A stretch of 49,470 bases of DNA from Comamonadaceae bacterium (GCA_947478725.1 CANJWZ010000032.1:1-49470), one strand, 5' to 3'; counted from the stretch's first letter, positions 15,108 to 24,273 are shown. Numbers and translations are program-made. The notes: a model not told the origin generated them from the sequence alone.

Positions 15108-17111
15108 CTACACCGCTGCGGTTTCAATCTGCTCGGTCAGCTCCAGCCAGCGCTCTTCCAGCTGGCCAATTTCCAGATCGATGGCTTTGACGCGCTTGCC
15201 GGTTTGCGCCAGCTCTGCGGGCGCTTTGATGGTGGCCAGCCTGGTTTGCAGGGTGTCTTTTTCCAGGTTCAGGGCCTGCATTTGGGCGTCAATCTTGTCC
15301 AGTTCTTTGCGCAGCGGTTTGAAGGCCGCGTTTTTGCCTGTCTTTTGGTCTTTTTGGCCCTTTGGGGTATCAAAAGTGCTTGTATCGCTTTTCTTATCTA
15401 GGTTAGACGCTTCTTTTTCGATAGCTGCTTTGGGGCTTGGCGCGGCGCTGGCTTTTTTGGCCTCCTCGCGCATTTTCTTGGCGTGGTCGAGCAAATACTT
15501 TTGGTAGTCGTCGAGGTCGCCGTCAAACGGGGCCACACCGCCCTGGCTGACCATCCAGAACTCGTCGCACACAGCGCGCAAAAGCGCACGGTCATGGCTG
15601 ACCAGCATCACCGTGCCTTCAAACTCATTGAGCGCCATGCTCAGGGCTTCGCGGGTGGCCAGGTCCAGGTGGTTGGTGGGCTCGTCCAGCAGCAGCAGGT
15701 TGGGGCGCTGCCAAACAATCATGCACAGCACCAGCCGCGCTTTTTCGCCACCGCTCATGCTGCCCACGGCCTGCTTGACCATGTCGCCGCCAAAATTGAA
15801 GTTGCCCAAAAAGCTGCGCAGGTCTTGCTCGCGCGTCGGCTGGTTGCCCATCTTGCCGGCGGCCGTGACTTCTTTGACCAAGCGGATCATGTGCTCCAGC
15901 GGGTTGTCTGCGGGGCGCAGCACGTCGAGTTCTTGCTGGGCAAAGTAGCCAATGTTCAGGCCTTTTCCTTCGGTCATGTCGCCACTGATCGGGGCCAGGG
16001 CGCGTGCGACGGTTTTAACCAGCGTTGATTTGCCCTGGCCGTTGGCCCCCAGAATGCCGATGCGCTGACCTGCCAGCACCGACTTGCTGACGTTTTGCAC
16101 AATCACGGTCGGTGGTGTGCCCTCCGGTGCGTCCTCTGGCGCCGGGTAGCCAAAAAAAGCGTTTTGCATGGCCAGCATCGGGTTGGGCAGGTTGGCGGGC
16201 TCTTTGAACTCAAACGTAAAGTCAGCCTCGGCCAGCAGCGGCGCAATCTTCTCCATCCGGTCGAGTGCCTTGACCCGGCTTTGCGCCTGCTTGGCCTTGC
16301 TGGCCTTGGCCTTGAAGCGGGCGATAAACTTTTGCAGATGCGCGATTTTGTCCTGCTGTTTGCTAAATGCCGTTTGCTGCAGCGCCATCTGCTCACTGCG
16401 CAGGTCTTCAAACTTGCTGTAGTTGCCGCCGTAGCGGGTCAGTTTGGCGCTTTCAATGTGGACCGTCACATCAGTCACCGCATCTAAAAACTCGCGGTCA
16501 TGGCTGATGACCAGCATCGTGCCCTGGTAGCGTTTGAGCCAGGCCTCCAGCCAGACCAGCGCGTCCAGGTCCAGGTGGTTGGTGGGCTCGTCCAGCAGCA
16601 GCAGGTCAGACGGGCACATCAGCGCCCGCGCCAGTTGCAGCCGCATGCGCCAGCCACCCGAAAAGCTGTTGACCGGGTTGTCAAGCTCTGAGACCTTGAA
16701 GCCCAGGCCCAAGATGAGTGCCTGCGCCCGCGCTTTGGCGTCGTGCTCGCCTGCGTCGTACAGCTCCATGTAGGCGTGCGCCATGCGGTCGCCGTCGCCG
16801 CTTTCTTCGCTGGCGGCGACTTCGGCCTGCGCAGCCAGCAGCACGATGTCGCCTTCGATCACGTAGTCGGTGGCGCTTTGCTCGGTTTCGGGCATGTCCT
16901 GCGCCACCTGCGCCATGCGCCACTGGGTAGGGATGAAAAATTCGCCGCCGTCTTCATGCAAGGTGCCGTTCAGCATCGCAAACAGCGACGACTTGCCTGC
17001 GCCATTGCGCCCCACCAGGCCAATGTTTTCGCCGGGGTTCAGGCTGACAGAGGCGCTGTCAAGAATCACTTTGGAGCCGCGACGCAGCACCACGTTTTTA
17101 AGGGTAATCAT
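15108..17111 (-). CDS. ABC-F family ATPase (YheS/Uup-like)
   Basis: A 667-residue protein with two ABC domains and no membrane part, the ABC-F layout of ribosome-associated translation factors. Domain 1: Walker A GRNGAGKS (residues 34-41), signature NSFSGGWRMRLQLARAL, Walker B LLLLDEPTNHLD. The interdomain linker (YSKFEDLRSEQMALQQTAF and on) is the long charged helix pair that reaches the P site. Domain 2: GANGQGKST, GSMSGGEKARLVLC, LLLLDEPTNHLD. It ends with a coiled-coil extension (LDKIDAQMQALNLEKDTLQT). A linker before that coiled coil (SAAPSPKAAIEKEASNLDKK) is low-complexity and carries a weak match to the 55-bp coding repeat. YheS-type is preferred over Uup from overall length. Confidence 0.92.
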   Translation of the reverse strand: MITLKNVVLRRGSKVILDSASVSLNPGENIGLVGRNGAGKSSLFAMLNGTLHEDGGEFFIPTQWRMAQVAQDMPETEQSATDYVIEGDIVLLAAQAEVAASEESGDGDRMAHAYMELYDAGEHDAKARAQALILGLGFKVSELDNPVNSFSGGWRMRLQLARALMCPSDLLLLDEPTNHLDLDALVWLEAWLKRYQGTMLVISHDREFLDAVTDVTVHIESAKLTRYGGNYSKFEDLRSEQMALQQTAFSKQQDKIAHLQKFIARFKAKASKAKQAQSRVKALDRMEKIAPLLAEADFTFEFKEPANLPNPMLAMQNAFFGYPAPEDAPEGTPPTVIVQNVSKSVLAGQRIGILGANGQGKSTLVKTVARALAPISGDMTEGKGLNIGYFAQQELDVLRPADNPLEHMIRLVKEVTAAGKMGNQPTREQDLRSFLGNFNFGGDMVKQAVGSMSGGEKARLVLCMIVWQRPNLLLLDEPTNHLDLATREALSMALNEFEGTVMLVSHDRALLRAVCDEFWMVSQGGVAPFDGDLDDYQKYLLDHAKKMREEAKKASAAPSPKAAIEKEASNLDKKSDTSTFDTPKGQKDQKTGKNAAFKPLRKELDKIDAQMQALNLEKDTLQTRLATIKAPAELAQTGKRVKAIDLEIGQLEERWLELTEQIETAAV

Positions 17112-17181
17112 GTCTCAAACAGTCAAGAAAAGGGACGCAAGCGGGGACGCAAACCTGCGACCAGAAAACGCGAATCAGAAT

Positions 17182-18066
17182 TTAAATGAGCTGCTGCCGC
17201 GTGAGCAGCAACACCTGGTCTGGGCCAGCGCTGGTCTCGAACCAAAGAGGTTCCAGCCCAGGCACACGATGCATGAAGGCGCGTTCAAAGTTGTCGCGCT
17301 CGTTGCCGATTTCCAGCACCAACACCGCATTTTCGCTCATATGCCGCGCCACGGTTAGAAAAAGGCCTCGAATAAAGTCCATACCGTCAACGCCGCTGGC
17401 CAGCGCCAGTGCTGGCTCGGCCTTGAATTCCGCTGGCAACCCGGCCATGGTGGCGGCGTTGACGTAAGGCGGGTTGCACAAAATCAGGTCATAAGGCCCG
17501 GAGCAAGCCGCCAAACCGTCGGACGCCACCAGCGTGATGCGTTTGGTCATCGCGTGTTTGTCAACGTTGATGCGGGCCACAGCCAGCGCGTCGGCACTGA
17601 TATCCGCCGCATCAATCACCACGTCTGGGTAAGCCATGGCCGCCAGCACGGCCAGGCTGCCGTTGCCGGTGCACAAATCAAGCACGCGGTGGGTGCTCTC
17701 GCTCAACCACGGGTCAATGCTTTCATCCGCAATCAGTTCGGCAATCAACGACCGTGGAATGATGACCCGTTCATCCACATAAAACGGCACGCCCTGCAGC
17801 CAGGCCTCGTTGGTTAAATAGGCCAGCGGCTTGCGGCTGCTGATGCGCGCTCCTAAAAGCGTAGCTACTAGCCCTTGATTTTGTTGGGCTACAGGCTGAT
17901 TTGCCACGCCATCGAGGTCGTCCAGCGGCAACTTGAGCTGCCACAGCACCAGCCAGGCGGCCTCGTCAAAGGCATTGAGCGTGCCTTGGCCAAAACCGTT
18001 GGCCAGGCTCAGACCCGCGGCTTCAAGTCGGGCGGCGGTATCCCTGACCAGTTCAATGACAGTCAA
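17182..18066 (-). CDS. prmB: Ribosomal protein L3 N5-glutamine methyltransferase PrmB
   Basis: A 294-residue SAM-dependent methyltransferase that methylates a glutamine of L3 during 50S assembly. It has an N-terminal helical domain, RKPLAYLTNEAWLQGVPFYV (79-98), IIPRSLIAELI, the SAM loop LDLCTGNGSLAV (129-140) and the catalytic NPPY (198-201). PrmB rather than PrmC is indicated by the AYLTxEAWLxGxxFxVDERxxIPRS block. The start is a TTG overlapping the pilU stop (TTGA), so the genes are translationally coupled. Residues 54-72 are encoded by a copy of the 55-bp repeat also found in tex and hrpA, although the protein length stays normal. Confidence 0.92.
   Translation of the reverse strand: MTVIELVRDTAARLEAAGLSLANGFGQGTLNAFDEAAWLVLWQLKLPLDDLDGVANQPVAQQNQGLVATLLGARISSRKPLAYLTNEAWLQGVPFYVDERVIIPRSLIAELIADESIDPWLSESTHRVLDLCTGNGSLAVLAAMAYPDVVIDAADISADALAVARINVDKHAMTKRITLVASDGLAACSGPYDLILCNPPYVNAATMAGLPAEFKAEPALALASGVDGMDFIRGLFLTVARHMSENAVLVLEIGNERDNFERAFMHRVPGLEPLWFETSAGPDQVLLLTRQQLI
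17849..17903 (-). repeat. 55-bp in-frame coding repeat, copy in prmB
   Basis: Read on the minus strand it starts CAAAT and ends GGAGC, with core GGGCTAGTAGCTAC. Ungapped comparison gives 34/55 identities to the tex copy and 35/55 to the hrpA copy. It is read in the same codon phase in all three genes (N-x(4)-Q...A). Confidence 0.6.
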
Positions 18067-19211
18067 TGCTGCACGTCCAGCGTGATTTCGGTGAACGATG
18101 GTTCGTCGTCCGGGTCTTCCTGCTGCGCGGCGGCAGCTTTGGCCGCGACGTGAAAGTCGTTATCCAGCTGCCACATCAAATTGGTGGGCGAGTCGGCGTG
18201 CACCAGGCCTTCCTTGCGCGTCACCACACCAGCGGAGATCATTTTGGCAATGTCCAACTCGAAGGTCTGCGAACCCTCGGCGATGGATTTTTCGGTGGCT
18301 TCTTTCAAGCCTGAAAAATCGCCTTTTTCAATCAACTCGGCGATCAGCTTGGTGTTCAGCATCACCTCGACGGCGGGTGCGCGGCTGCCTTCAACGGTCT
18401 GCAGTAGTCGCTGTGAAACGATGGCTTTGAGCGCTGCGGCCAGGTCATTCAACAGGGTGGCGCGCACTTCAACTGGGTAAAAGCTCAAAATCCGGTTCAG
18501 TGCCTGGTAACTGTTGCTGGCGTGCAGGGTGGCCAGGCACAGCTGGCCTGACTGGGCATAGGCAAGGGCCGCCGACATGGTTTCGCGGTCGCGGATTTCA
18601 CCAATCAAAATCACGTCTGGCGCCTGACGCAAAGCGTTTTTCAGGGCGATTTGCAGTGACTGGGTGTCGGTGCCTATCTCGCGCTGGTTCACAACCGATT
18701 TTTTGTTGGTGAAAATAAACTCTACCGGGTCTTCAATCGTCAACATATGCCCCGACGTGGTGGCGTTGCGATGGTCCATCATGGCCGCCAGCGTGGTGCT
18801 TTTGCCTGCACCTGTTGCGCCCACCATCAGCAGCAGGCCGCGCTTTGCCATGATCAGGTTGGCCAGGATGGGCGGAACTCCCAGGCTTGCAAGCGACGGA
18901 ATTTCTGACGGAACATAGCGGATCACCGCCGCGTAGCTGCCGCGCTGGCGAAAGCCGCTGATTCGGAAATTGCCCGCGCCCGCCATGGGCAGCGCCATGT
19001 TCAGCTCGCCGAGTTGCTTGAGCTCTTCAATACGCTCCGGCGGCAACACCTCTGCCAGCAAGTCAAGCGGTGCGTCGGGCGGCAACACCTGGCTGTTGAT
19101 GGGCAAAGTCTGACCATTGATCTTGATCAGCGCAGGGGCGTGCGCCGACAGGTACACGTCAGACGCTTTTTTGTCTGCCATGAGCCGCAAAATTTTGTCC
19201 ATCGTGCTCAT
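18063..19211 (-). CDS. pilU: Twitching motility ATPase PilU
   Basis: A 382-residue PilT/PilU-type retraction ATPase of the type IV pilus, acting at the inner-membrane base. It starts MSTMDKILRLMADKKASDVY; the Walker A is GATGAGKST (131-139), followed by MLTIEDPVEFIF (Asp box), LRQAPDVILIGEIRDRETM (Walker B) and CLATLHASNSYQAL (His box). The long acidic C-terminus (QQEDPDDEPSFTEITLDVQH) favours PilU over PilT. The start at 19211 is preferred to an upstream GTG-type start (19238) because family members begin here. pilT itself is not adjacent. Its stop overlaps the prmB start. Confidence 0.92.
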   Translation of the reverse strand: MSTMDKILRLMADKKASDVYLSAHAPALIKINGQTLPINSQVLPPDAPLDLLAEVLPPERIEELKQLGELNMALPMAGAGNFRISGFRQRGSYAAVIRYVPSEIPSLASLGVPPILANLIMAKRGLLLMVGATGAGKSTTLAAMMDHRNATTSGHMLTIEDPVEFIFTNKKSVVNQREIGTDTQSLQIALKNALRQAPDVILIGEIRDRETMSAALAYAQSGQLCLATLHASNSYQALNRILSFYPVEVRATLLNDLAAALKAIVSQRLLQTVEGSRAPAVEVMLNTKLIAELIEKGDFSGLKEATEKSIAEGSQTFELDIAKMISAGVVTRKEGLVHADSPTNLMWQLDNDFHVAAKAAAAQQEDPDDEPSFTEITLDVQH

Positions 19212-19230
19212 CGCTTCGCTCCTATTGTTA

Positions 19231-19320
19231 GCCCCCACGGTCGCTCGCTACGCGTAGCTTCCTGCCCCCCGAGGGGGCCGCTGCGCCTGCAGCCCGGCAA
19301 AGCCGGTTCTGCGGCCCCTG
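19231..19320. repeat. GC-rich intergenic repeat with inverted segments
   Basis: Between pilU and dapD lies a run containing GCCCCCACGGTCGCTCGCTA, then CTGCCCCCCGAGGGGGCCGC, then CCCGGCAAAGCCGG. It holds two hairpin-forming inverted repeats. I recall similar CCCCCCGAGGGGGC elements as frequent between genes in Comamonadaceae (memory, unverified). It may also terminate pilU-region or dapD transcription. Confidence 0.5.
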
Positions 19321-19339
19321 CTTGAAAATTCAAATAAAG

Positions 19340-20173
19340 TCAGTCTCGCAAGAGATCGTTCAGGCTGGTAGTGGCCCGGGTTTTGGCGTCGACCTTTTTG
19401 ACAATCACGGCGCAGTAAAGCGAATATTTGCCGCCCGCTTTGGGCAGGTTACCTGATACAACCACAGAGCCCGCAGGAATGCGGCCATAGCTCACGGTGT
19501 CTGTTTCGCGGTCATAAATCGGGGTGCTCTGGCCGATGTACACGCCCATCGAGATCACCGAGTTCTCTTCGACAATCACGCCCTCGACCACTTCAGAGCG
19601 CGCGCCGATGAAGCAGTTGTCTTCAATGATGGTTGGGTTGGCCTGCATCGGCTCGAGCACGCCGCCCAGGCCGACGCCGCCAGACAAATGCACGTTTTTG
19701 CCAACTTGCGCGCAAGAACCCACAGCCGCCCAGGTGTCCACCATCGTGCCTTCATCAACATACGCGCCAATGTTCACGTAGCTGGGCATCAAAATCGCGC
19801 CTTTGGCGATGTAGCTGCCGCGCCGCGCCACCGCAGGCGGTACCACGCGAATACCGGTTTCGCGCATTTCGGCCTCGCTCAGGTGGCTGAACTTGGTTTT
19901 GACCTTGTCAAAAAAGCCCAACTCGCCAGCGCGCATGAGTTCGTTGTCATTGAGTTTGAAGCTCAGCAGCACGGCCTTTTTGATCCACTGGTGTACCGTC
20001 CATTGGCCCACAGCCTGGCGGGTGGCTACCCGAATGCTGCCGTTGTTCAGCTGGGTGATGGTGCTGTCCACTGCATCGCGTATGTCTTGCGGCGCGCTTT
20101 TGACCGAAAGGTTGGCTCTGTCGTCCCAAGCGGCATTGATGAGGGCTTCGAGTTTTGTGTTGTCTGTGGTCAT
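19340..20173 (-). CDS. dapD: Tetrahydrodipicolinate N-succinyltransferase DapD
   Basis: A 277-residue left-handed beta-helix acyltransferase catalysing the succinyl-CoA-dependent step of lysine/diaminopimelate synthesis. It starts [20 protein letters not shown]. Hexapeptide-repeat region: [80 protein letters not shown] precedes it. The ATG at 20173 overlaps the stop of dapC (20170-20173), so the earlier in-frame start at 20233 is rejected. Confidence 0.97.
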   Translation of the reverse strand: MTTDNTKLEALINAAWDDRANLSVKSAPQDIRDAVDSTITQLNNGSIRVATRQAVGQWTVHQWIKKAVLLSFKLNDNELMRAGELGFFDKVKTKFSHLSEAEMRETGIRVVPPAVARRGSYIAKGAILMPSYVNIGAYVDEGTMVDTWAAVGSCAQVGKNVHLSGGVGLGGVLEPMQANPTIIEDNCFIGARSEVVEGVIVEENSVISMGVYIGQSTPIYDRETDTVSYGRIPAGSVVVSGNLPKAGGKYSLYCAVIVKKVDAKTRATTSLNDLLRD

Positions 20174-21384
20174 GAGTTTGAAGGTTGGTGAGTTTGGATA
20201 AATTGAACAATTCTTTGCGCCGCTTCCACGCATTCGGCGGTGTCAGCCACCAGCGCCATGCGGATCCGGCCTGCGCCCGGGTTACTGCCGTGAAAGTCGC
20301 GCGCCAGGTAACTGCCGGGCAAAACCACCACATTGTAGGCAGCCAGCAAGTCGCGTGAAAACGCTGCGTCATCGCCCTTAAAAGCATCGGGCACCCGGGC
20401 CCACAGGTAAAACCCGGCATCGGGCAAAGCAACATCCATCGCTGCCGACAACAGGGGCGTCACCTGGGCAAATTTGGCGCGGTATTGGGCCCGGTTGTCC
20501 ACCACGTGTGCCTCGTCTGCCCAGGCCGCCACGCTGGCCGCCTGAACGATGGGGCTCATGGCGCTGCCGTGGTAGGTGCGGTACAGCAAAAACGGTTTGA
20601 TGAGCGCTGCATCACCGGCCACAAAGCCGCTGCGCAGACCCGGCACATTGCTGCGCTTGGACAGGCTGGTCATGGCGATCAGGTTTTTAAAGTCATGCCG
20701 GCCTAGGCGAGCTGCAGCCTCAAGCCCGCCCAGAGGTGGCTCGTCCCTGAAATAAATCTCGCTGTAGCACTCGTCTGACGCGATCACAAAGCCGTGACGG
20801 TCGCTGAGTTCGAACAGCGTCTTCCATTCATCCAGGCCCATCACCGCACCTGCCGGGTTGCCGGGCGAGCAGACAAAAAGCAGTTGGGTGTTGGCCCACA
20901 CCGCAGCAGGCACGCCTGAATAGTCCACCGCAAAGTTACGCGCGGCATCGCTGGGCACAAAGTGCACGCCAGCACCGGCCAAAAGCGCGGCACCTTCATA
21001 AATTTGATAAAACGGGTTCGGGCAAATCACGGTGGCGCCGGGCTTGCCAGGGTCAATCACCGTCTGCGCCAGTGCAAACAACGCTTCGCGCGAGCCGTTG
21101 ACGGGAAGGATTTGTGTGGCTGCGTCGATGGTCAGGTCGTAGCGGCGTTTTAACCACGCTTGAATCGTTTGGCGAAGCTTGGGCTCGCCCAGCGTGCCGG
21201 GGTAGCTGGCCAGGCCAGCCAAGCTAGCCGTCAGGGCGTCTTTGATGAGTTGCGGCGTGGCGTGGCGCGGCTCGCCGATGCCCAGGCTGATGGGTTTGAA
21301 GGCGGGGTTGGGCGTGACGCCTGCATGCAGCAGACGCAAGCGTTCAAACGGGTAAGGCTGGAGTTTGGAAAGCAGGGGATTCAT
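20170..21384 (-). CDS. dapC: Succinyldiaminopimelate transaminase DapC
   Basis: A 404-residue fold-type I PLP aminotransferase. It starts [20 protein letters not shown] and has [58 protein letters not shown] and the PLP lysine in [19 protein letters not shown]. It converts N-succinyl-2-amino-6-oxopimelate to succinyl-diaminopimelate, the step after DapD. The ATGA overlap with dapD makes this a two-gene biosynthetic operon. Full-length and intact. Confidence 0.95.
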   Translation of the reverse strand: MNPLLSKLQPYPFERLRLLHAGVTPNPAFKPISLGIGEPRHATPQLIKDALTASLAGLASYPGTLGEPKLRQTIQAWLKRRYDLTIDAATQILPVNGSREALFALAQTVIDPGKPGATVICPNPFYQIYEGAALLAGAGVHFVPSDAARNFAVDYSGVPAAVWANTQLLFVCSPGNPAGAVMGLDEWKTLFELSDRHGFVIASDECYSEIYFRDEPPLGGLEAAARLGRHDFKNLIAMTSLSKRSNVPGLRSGFVAGDAALIKPFLLYRTYHGSAMSPIVQAASVAAWADEAHVVDNRAQYRAKFAQVTPLLSAAMDVALPDAGFYLWARVPDAFKGDDAAFSRDLLAAYNVVVLPGSYLARDFHGSNPGAGRIRMALVADTAECVEAAQRIVQFIQTHQPSNS

Positions 21385-21422
21385 CCCCCGATTATCCAGC
21401 TTGTGGCGTTGCCCGAATGTGC

Positions 21423-21505
21423 CTAGAAGTTGTAGCGAAGGCCCAGACTGGTGGTCGCAATCTTGTCGTCGTCCTGCAGCACGGCTGACACATTGGTGCT
21501 GAATC
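21423..21505 (-). pseudogene. C-terminal tail of an outer-membrane porin
   Basis: The minus strand encodes FSTNVSAVLQDDDKIATTSL then GLRYNF and a TAG. A last strand ending in aromatic F (GLRYNF) is the outer-membrane assembly signal of Gram-negative porins. Upstream of this (above 21505) the frame is lost, so only about 26 residues remain. It explains part of the gap between dapC and the Crp-like gene; the rest holds nothing I recognise except the motif at 21696. Confidence 0.6.
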
Positions 21506-21695
21506 CAAATCAGTGGGGGTGCGCAAAGGAAGAGCTTGAAGTTTTGCGGCGACAGGTTTTGTCATGGAAGGGCTTTCAAAATGTGTTGGATCAAGCCATG
21601 ATTGGCGAAGTATTGGCGAAGTATTGGCGGCATAGCGGTTTAGGTTGGGGCGCTGTTGCGCCGACCGCCAAATGCCTGAACTGCTGCCAGTTTCT

Positions 21696-21718
21696 TATGT
21701 GCGCTATCGAACGCACGG
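21696..21718 (+). promoter_or_regulatory. TATCGAAC motif, copy 1 (before first Crp-like gene)
   Basis: TATGTGCGCTATCGAACGCA then CGG; GTGCG and CGCAC form an inverted repeat around CTATCGAA. It ends 31 bp before the ATG at 21750. It shares the core with copies at 23454 and 24274. Confidence 0.5.
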
Positions 21719-21749
21719 CCAGGATTCAAATGTTTACACTGAATGCTCG

Positions 21750-22463
21750 ATGCGACACAATCCCAAAAAAAATCATCTCCTTGCTGCGCTAGCAGAAGAA
21801 GAGTGGCAGCGCTGGCAACCCCTGTTGGAGCCTGTGGAATTACCGCTTGGCTATGTTCTGTATGAGTCAGGCACCACCATGACCCATATGTACTTTCCGA
21901 CGACAGCCATCATTTCATTGTTGTATGTGATGGAAAACGGTTCGTCCGCCGAGATTGCCGTTGTGGGCAATGACGGCCTGGTACCTGTGGCGATGTTCAT
22001 GGGCGGGGGCTCAACAACCAGTCGCGCTGTTGTGCAAAGTGCAGGGCATGGCTTTCGCCTGAATGCCAAAGACCTGAAGAAAGAGTTTGACCGGGGCAGG
22101 GCGGTGATGCACCTGCTGCTGCGTTACACGCAAGCGCTGATCACCCAAATGTCTCAAACAGCCGTTTGCAATCGCCATCACGCACTCGACCAGCAGTTAT
22201 GCCGGTGGCTTTTGCTGAGTTTGGACCGGCTGGAAGGCCCCGACCTGGTCATGACCCAGGAGCTGATCGCCAACATGCTGGGCGTGCGCCGCGAGGGGGT
22301 GACCGAAAGCGCCGGCAAGCTTCAAAATGCGGGGCTGATTCGCTACGCCCGTGGCCGCATCACCGTGCTGGACAGGCCGGGCCTGGAACAACGCAGCTGT
22401 GAGTGCTACGGCGTGGTTAAAAAAGAATACGACCGCTTGCTGCCTGCAAAAACGGCCACCTAG
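21750..22463 (+). CDS. Crp/Fnr-family transcription regulator (first paralogue)
   Basis: A 237-residue regulator. The N-terminal cyclic-nucleotide-binding-like domain has LPLGYVLYESGTTMTHMYFP then TTAIISLLYVMENGSSAEIA and VVGNDGLVPVAMFMGGG. The C-terminal winged helix shows MTQELIANMLGVRREGVTES with LQNAGLIRYARGRITVLD. It lacks the N-terminal cysteine cluster of Fnr, so it is not an iron-sulfur oxygen sensor; the ligand is unknown. The ATG at 21750 is preferred because homology begins near it; a longer frame to 21645 covers the TATCGAAC motif. A paralogue follows 200 bp downstream. Confidence 0.85.
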   Translation: MRHNPKKNHLLAALAEEEWQRWQPLLEPVELPLGYVLYESGTTMTHMYFPTTAIISLLYVMENGSSAEIAVVGNDGLVPVAMFMGGGSTTSRAVVQSAGHGFRLNAKDLKKEFDRGRAVMHLLLRYTQALITQMSQTAVCNRHHALDQQLCRWLLLSLDRLEGPDLVMTQELIANMLGVRREGVTESAGKLQNAGLIRYARGRITVLDRPGLEQRSCECYGVVKKEYDRLLPAKTAT

Positions 22464-22663
22464 CGCGCCCGCGTAGTCCATTGCCGCGTCATGGCGACGT
22501 GTGTCGGCGGTTTGGGCGCTATGTGCGGTTGTCGGCAGTTATTCAGTCGGGTTTCATGTATCTTAGGGACATCGTTCAAGCCTGCCCACATCAACATTCA
22601 GGGCATCAGGACCGTGGCTCACCCCTTCAAACTGAAGGGCAGCAGTAGACCGAGGAGGTTCAC

Positions 22664-23392
22664 ATGGCCCCTGCTTCTTTAAAATCAACACCCCCCTTAA
22701 AATCAACCTCCCCCGGCAACCACCTGATCAATTTGCTGCCCAAAAAAGACAGGCTGCGACTCATGGCGGCCTGCGACCTTGTTGATTTGCCTTTGGCCGA
22801 AGTGCTGAGTGACCCAGGCAAGCCCACCCAATATGTCTATTTCCCGACGGCGGGCTTCATCTCATTGATTGCCGTTGTCAAGGGCAGCCCCGGTGTTGAG
22901 GTTGGCATGGTGGGCCGTGAAGGCCTGCTGGGTGTGCAACTGGCCTTGGGGGTGGCTACCGCACCGCTGCATGCGCTGGTGCAGGGCGAGGGCAAGGCCC
23001 TGCGCATTTCTACCAAGGCCTTCAAGGCTGAACTTTCGGCCAGCCCGGCGCTGCAAAGCGCGCTGCTGCGTTACCTGTACGTGTTGATGGCGCAACTGGC
23101 TGAATCAACCGCTTGCGTGCGCTTTCACCCGATTGGCCCCCGGCTGGCGCGCTGGCTGCTGATGACCCAAGACAGGTCGCAGTCCAGCAGCTTTGAAGTG
23201 ACGCAGGCGTTTTTAGCCTACATGCTGGGCGTCAGGCGGGTGGGTATTTCGACGGCGGCTGGCGCATTTCAAAAAAGTGGCCTCATCCGCTACAGCCGTG
23301 GCGAAATGACTGTCCTGAACCGTAAGGGGCTGGAGCGGGCCGCCTGCGGCTGCTACGCGGCCGACCTGAAAACCTACGCTGAACTGCTATAG
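22664..23392 (+). CDS. Crp/Fnr-family transcription regulator (second paralogue)
   Basis: A 242-residue regulator with the same plan as its neighbour: LADLPxAEVLSDPGKPTQYV-type sensor start, YFPTAGFISLIAVVKGSPGV, MVGREGLLGVQLALGV, and a winged helix VTQAFLAYMLGVRRVGISTA with FQKSGLIRYSRGEMTVLN. It ends CGCYAADLKTYAELL. A strong AGGAGG (about 22653-22658) fixes the start at 22664. The two share clear similarity but differ in the N-terminal leader, so they look like an old duplication. Target genes are unknown; nearby repeated motifs are candidates. Confidence 0.88.
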   Translation: MAPASLKSTPPLKSTSPGNHLINLLPKKDRLRLMAACDLVDLPLAEVLSDPGKPTQYVYFPTAGFISLIAVVKGSPGVEVGMVGREGLLGVQLALGVATAPLHALVQGEGKALRISTKAFKAELSASPALQSALLRYLYVLMAQLAESTACVRFHPIGPRLARWLLMTQDRSQSSSFEVTQAFLAYMLGVRRVGISTAAGAFQKSGLIRYSRGEMTVLNRKGLERAACGCYAADLKTYAELL

Positions 23393-23453
23393 GCTTATTG
23401 GCTTGGGGTTTCAGATAAAAAAACACCATTGAATCCGCTTTCAGGCCCTTTTC

Positions 23454-23475
23454 AGCTGCGGTATCGAACAGACGG
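23454..23475 (+). promoter_or_regulatory. TATCGAAC motif, copy 2 (before the BLUF gene)
   Basis: AGCTGCGGTATCGAACAGAC then GG, 126 bp before the BLUF start. Matches copy 3 over TATCGAACAGAC (12 of 12) and copy 1 over TATCGAAC. Confidence 0.45.
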
Positions 23476-23601
23476 CACGATGATTGTTTCTTTCCGTATG
23501 TGTTTGATTTTGTTACGCGAGCTGCTCGTGCCACCACCTGAGCTTTACTTCACGTCATTGCGCCGCGCATTTCCAGCAAAACAACACACCGAGGACCGTA
23601 T

Positions 23602-24063
23602 ATGCCCATGACTGCTATGGATCAATCCTCGCTTTATTCTTTGGTCTACACGTCAACAGCCAGCCGGCCATTGGCAAAAAGTGACCTTGAAAACATTCTT
23701 AGCTCAGCGCGGAAGAGAAACCTGGAGGCCCAAGTGACGGGTTTGTTGCTCTTCACAGATGGCAAGTTCATGCAGTATCTTGAAGGCCCGAAAGCTGGCG
23801 TCCTCGCGATATTTGAGATCATCAAAACATCAAGTTTGCACCAAGACATGATCGCCATCAGCCAGCAGCCGCTGGAACGCCGCGAATATGGGGAGTGGTC
23901 CATGGCGTTTCTGGCCGATGTTGATGCGCATGTCTTGCCGCGTGCCATTGAGGACGCTCCCCTGATTGCCAGGCTGGAGGCTTCAACCACCGACACATCA
24001 ACACTGGCGCAAACCCAGTTGGCTGATTTCTGGAAAAAGCCTGAGATCCCCAGTCGATCCTGA
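23602..24063 (+). CDS. BLUF-domain blue-light sensor protein
   Basis: A 153-residue protein that is almost only a BLUF domain, which binds FAD and senses blue light. Expected residues are present: Y16 in LYSLVYTSTA, N40 in ARKRNLEAQVTGLLLF, Q58 in GKFMQYLEGP, and W99-x-M101 in GEWSMAF. No output domain is attached, so it should act through a partner protein, as short BLUF proteins such as PixD do. GAGGA at 23591 supports the start. It follows two Crp-like genes and is preceded by a shared motif, suggesting a common stress or light regulon (inference). Confidence 0.92.
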   Translation: MPMTAMDQSSLYSLVYTSTASRPLAKSDLENILSSARKRNLEAQVTGLLLFTDGKFMQYLEGPKAGVLAIFEIIKTSSLHQDMIAISQQPLERREYGEWSMAFLADVDAHVLPRAIEDAPLIARLEASTTDTSTLAQTQLADFWKKPEIPSRS

Positions 24064-24273
24064 TCCATCAGCTTGCAACGCCAAAGACCGTCATCCAACG
24101 GCACCCAGTTTTAACTTCTTAAATGTAAGCAAGGCTGAGGAAGCACTTTTAAACGCGGCTTCAAGAAGACTTTAGGCCGATTAGCCAATTTTTCTATGTG
24201 CCAGCAGCTATTTAATCAAGAGCATTCATTTTTCTACCGAGTGAAAAGAATAGATTTTCATAACATTTTTGAC
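24064..24273. other. Intergenic region after the BLUF gene
   Basis: No gene recognised. It becomes AT-rich toward the third TATCGAAC motif and probably carries the promoter of the small ORF at 24324-24449. Confidence 0.35.
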
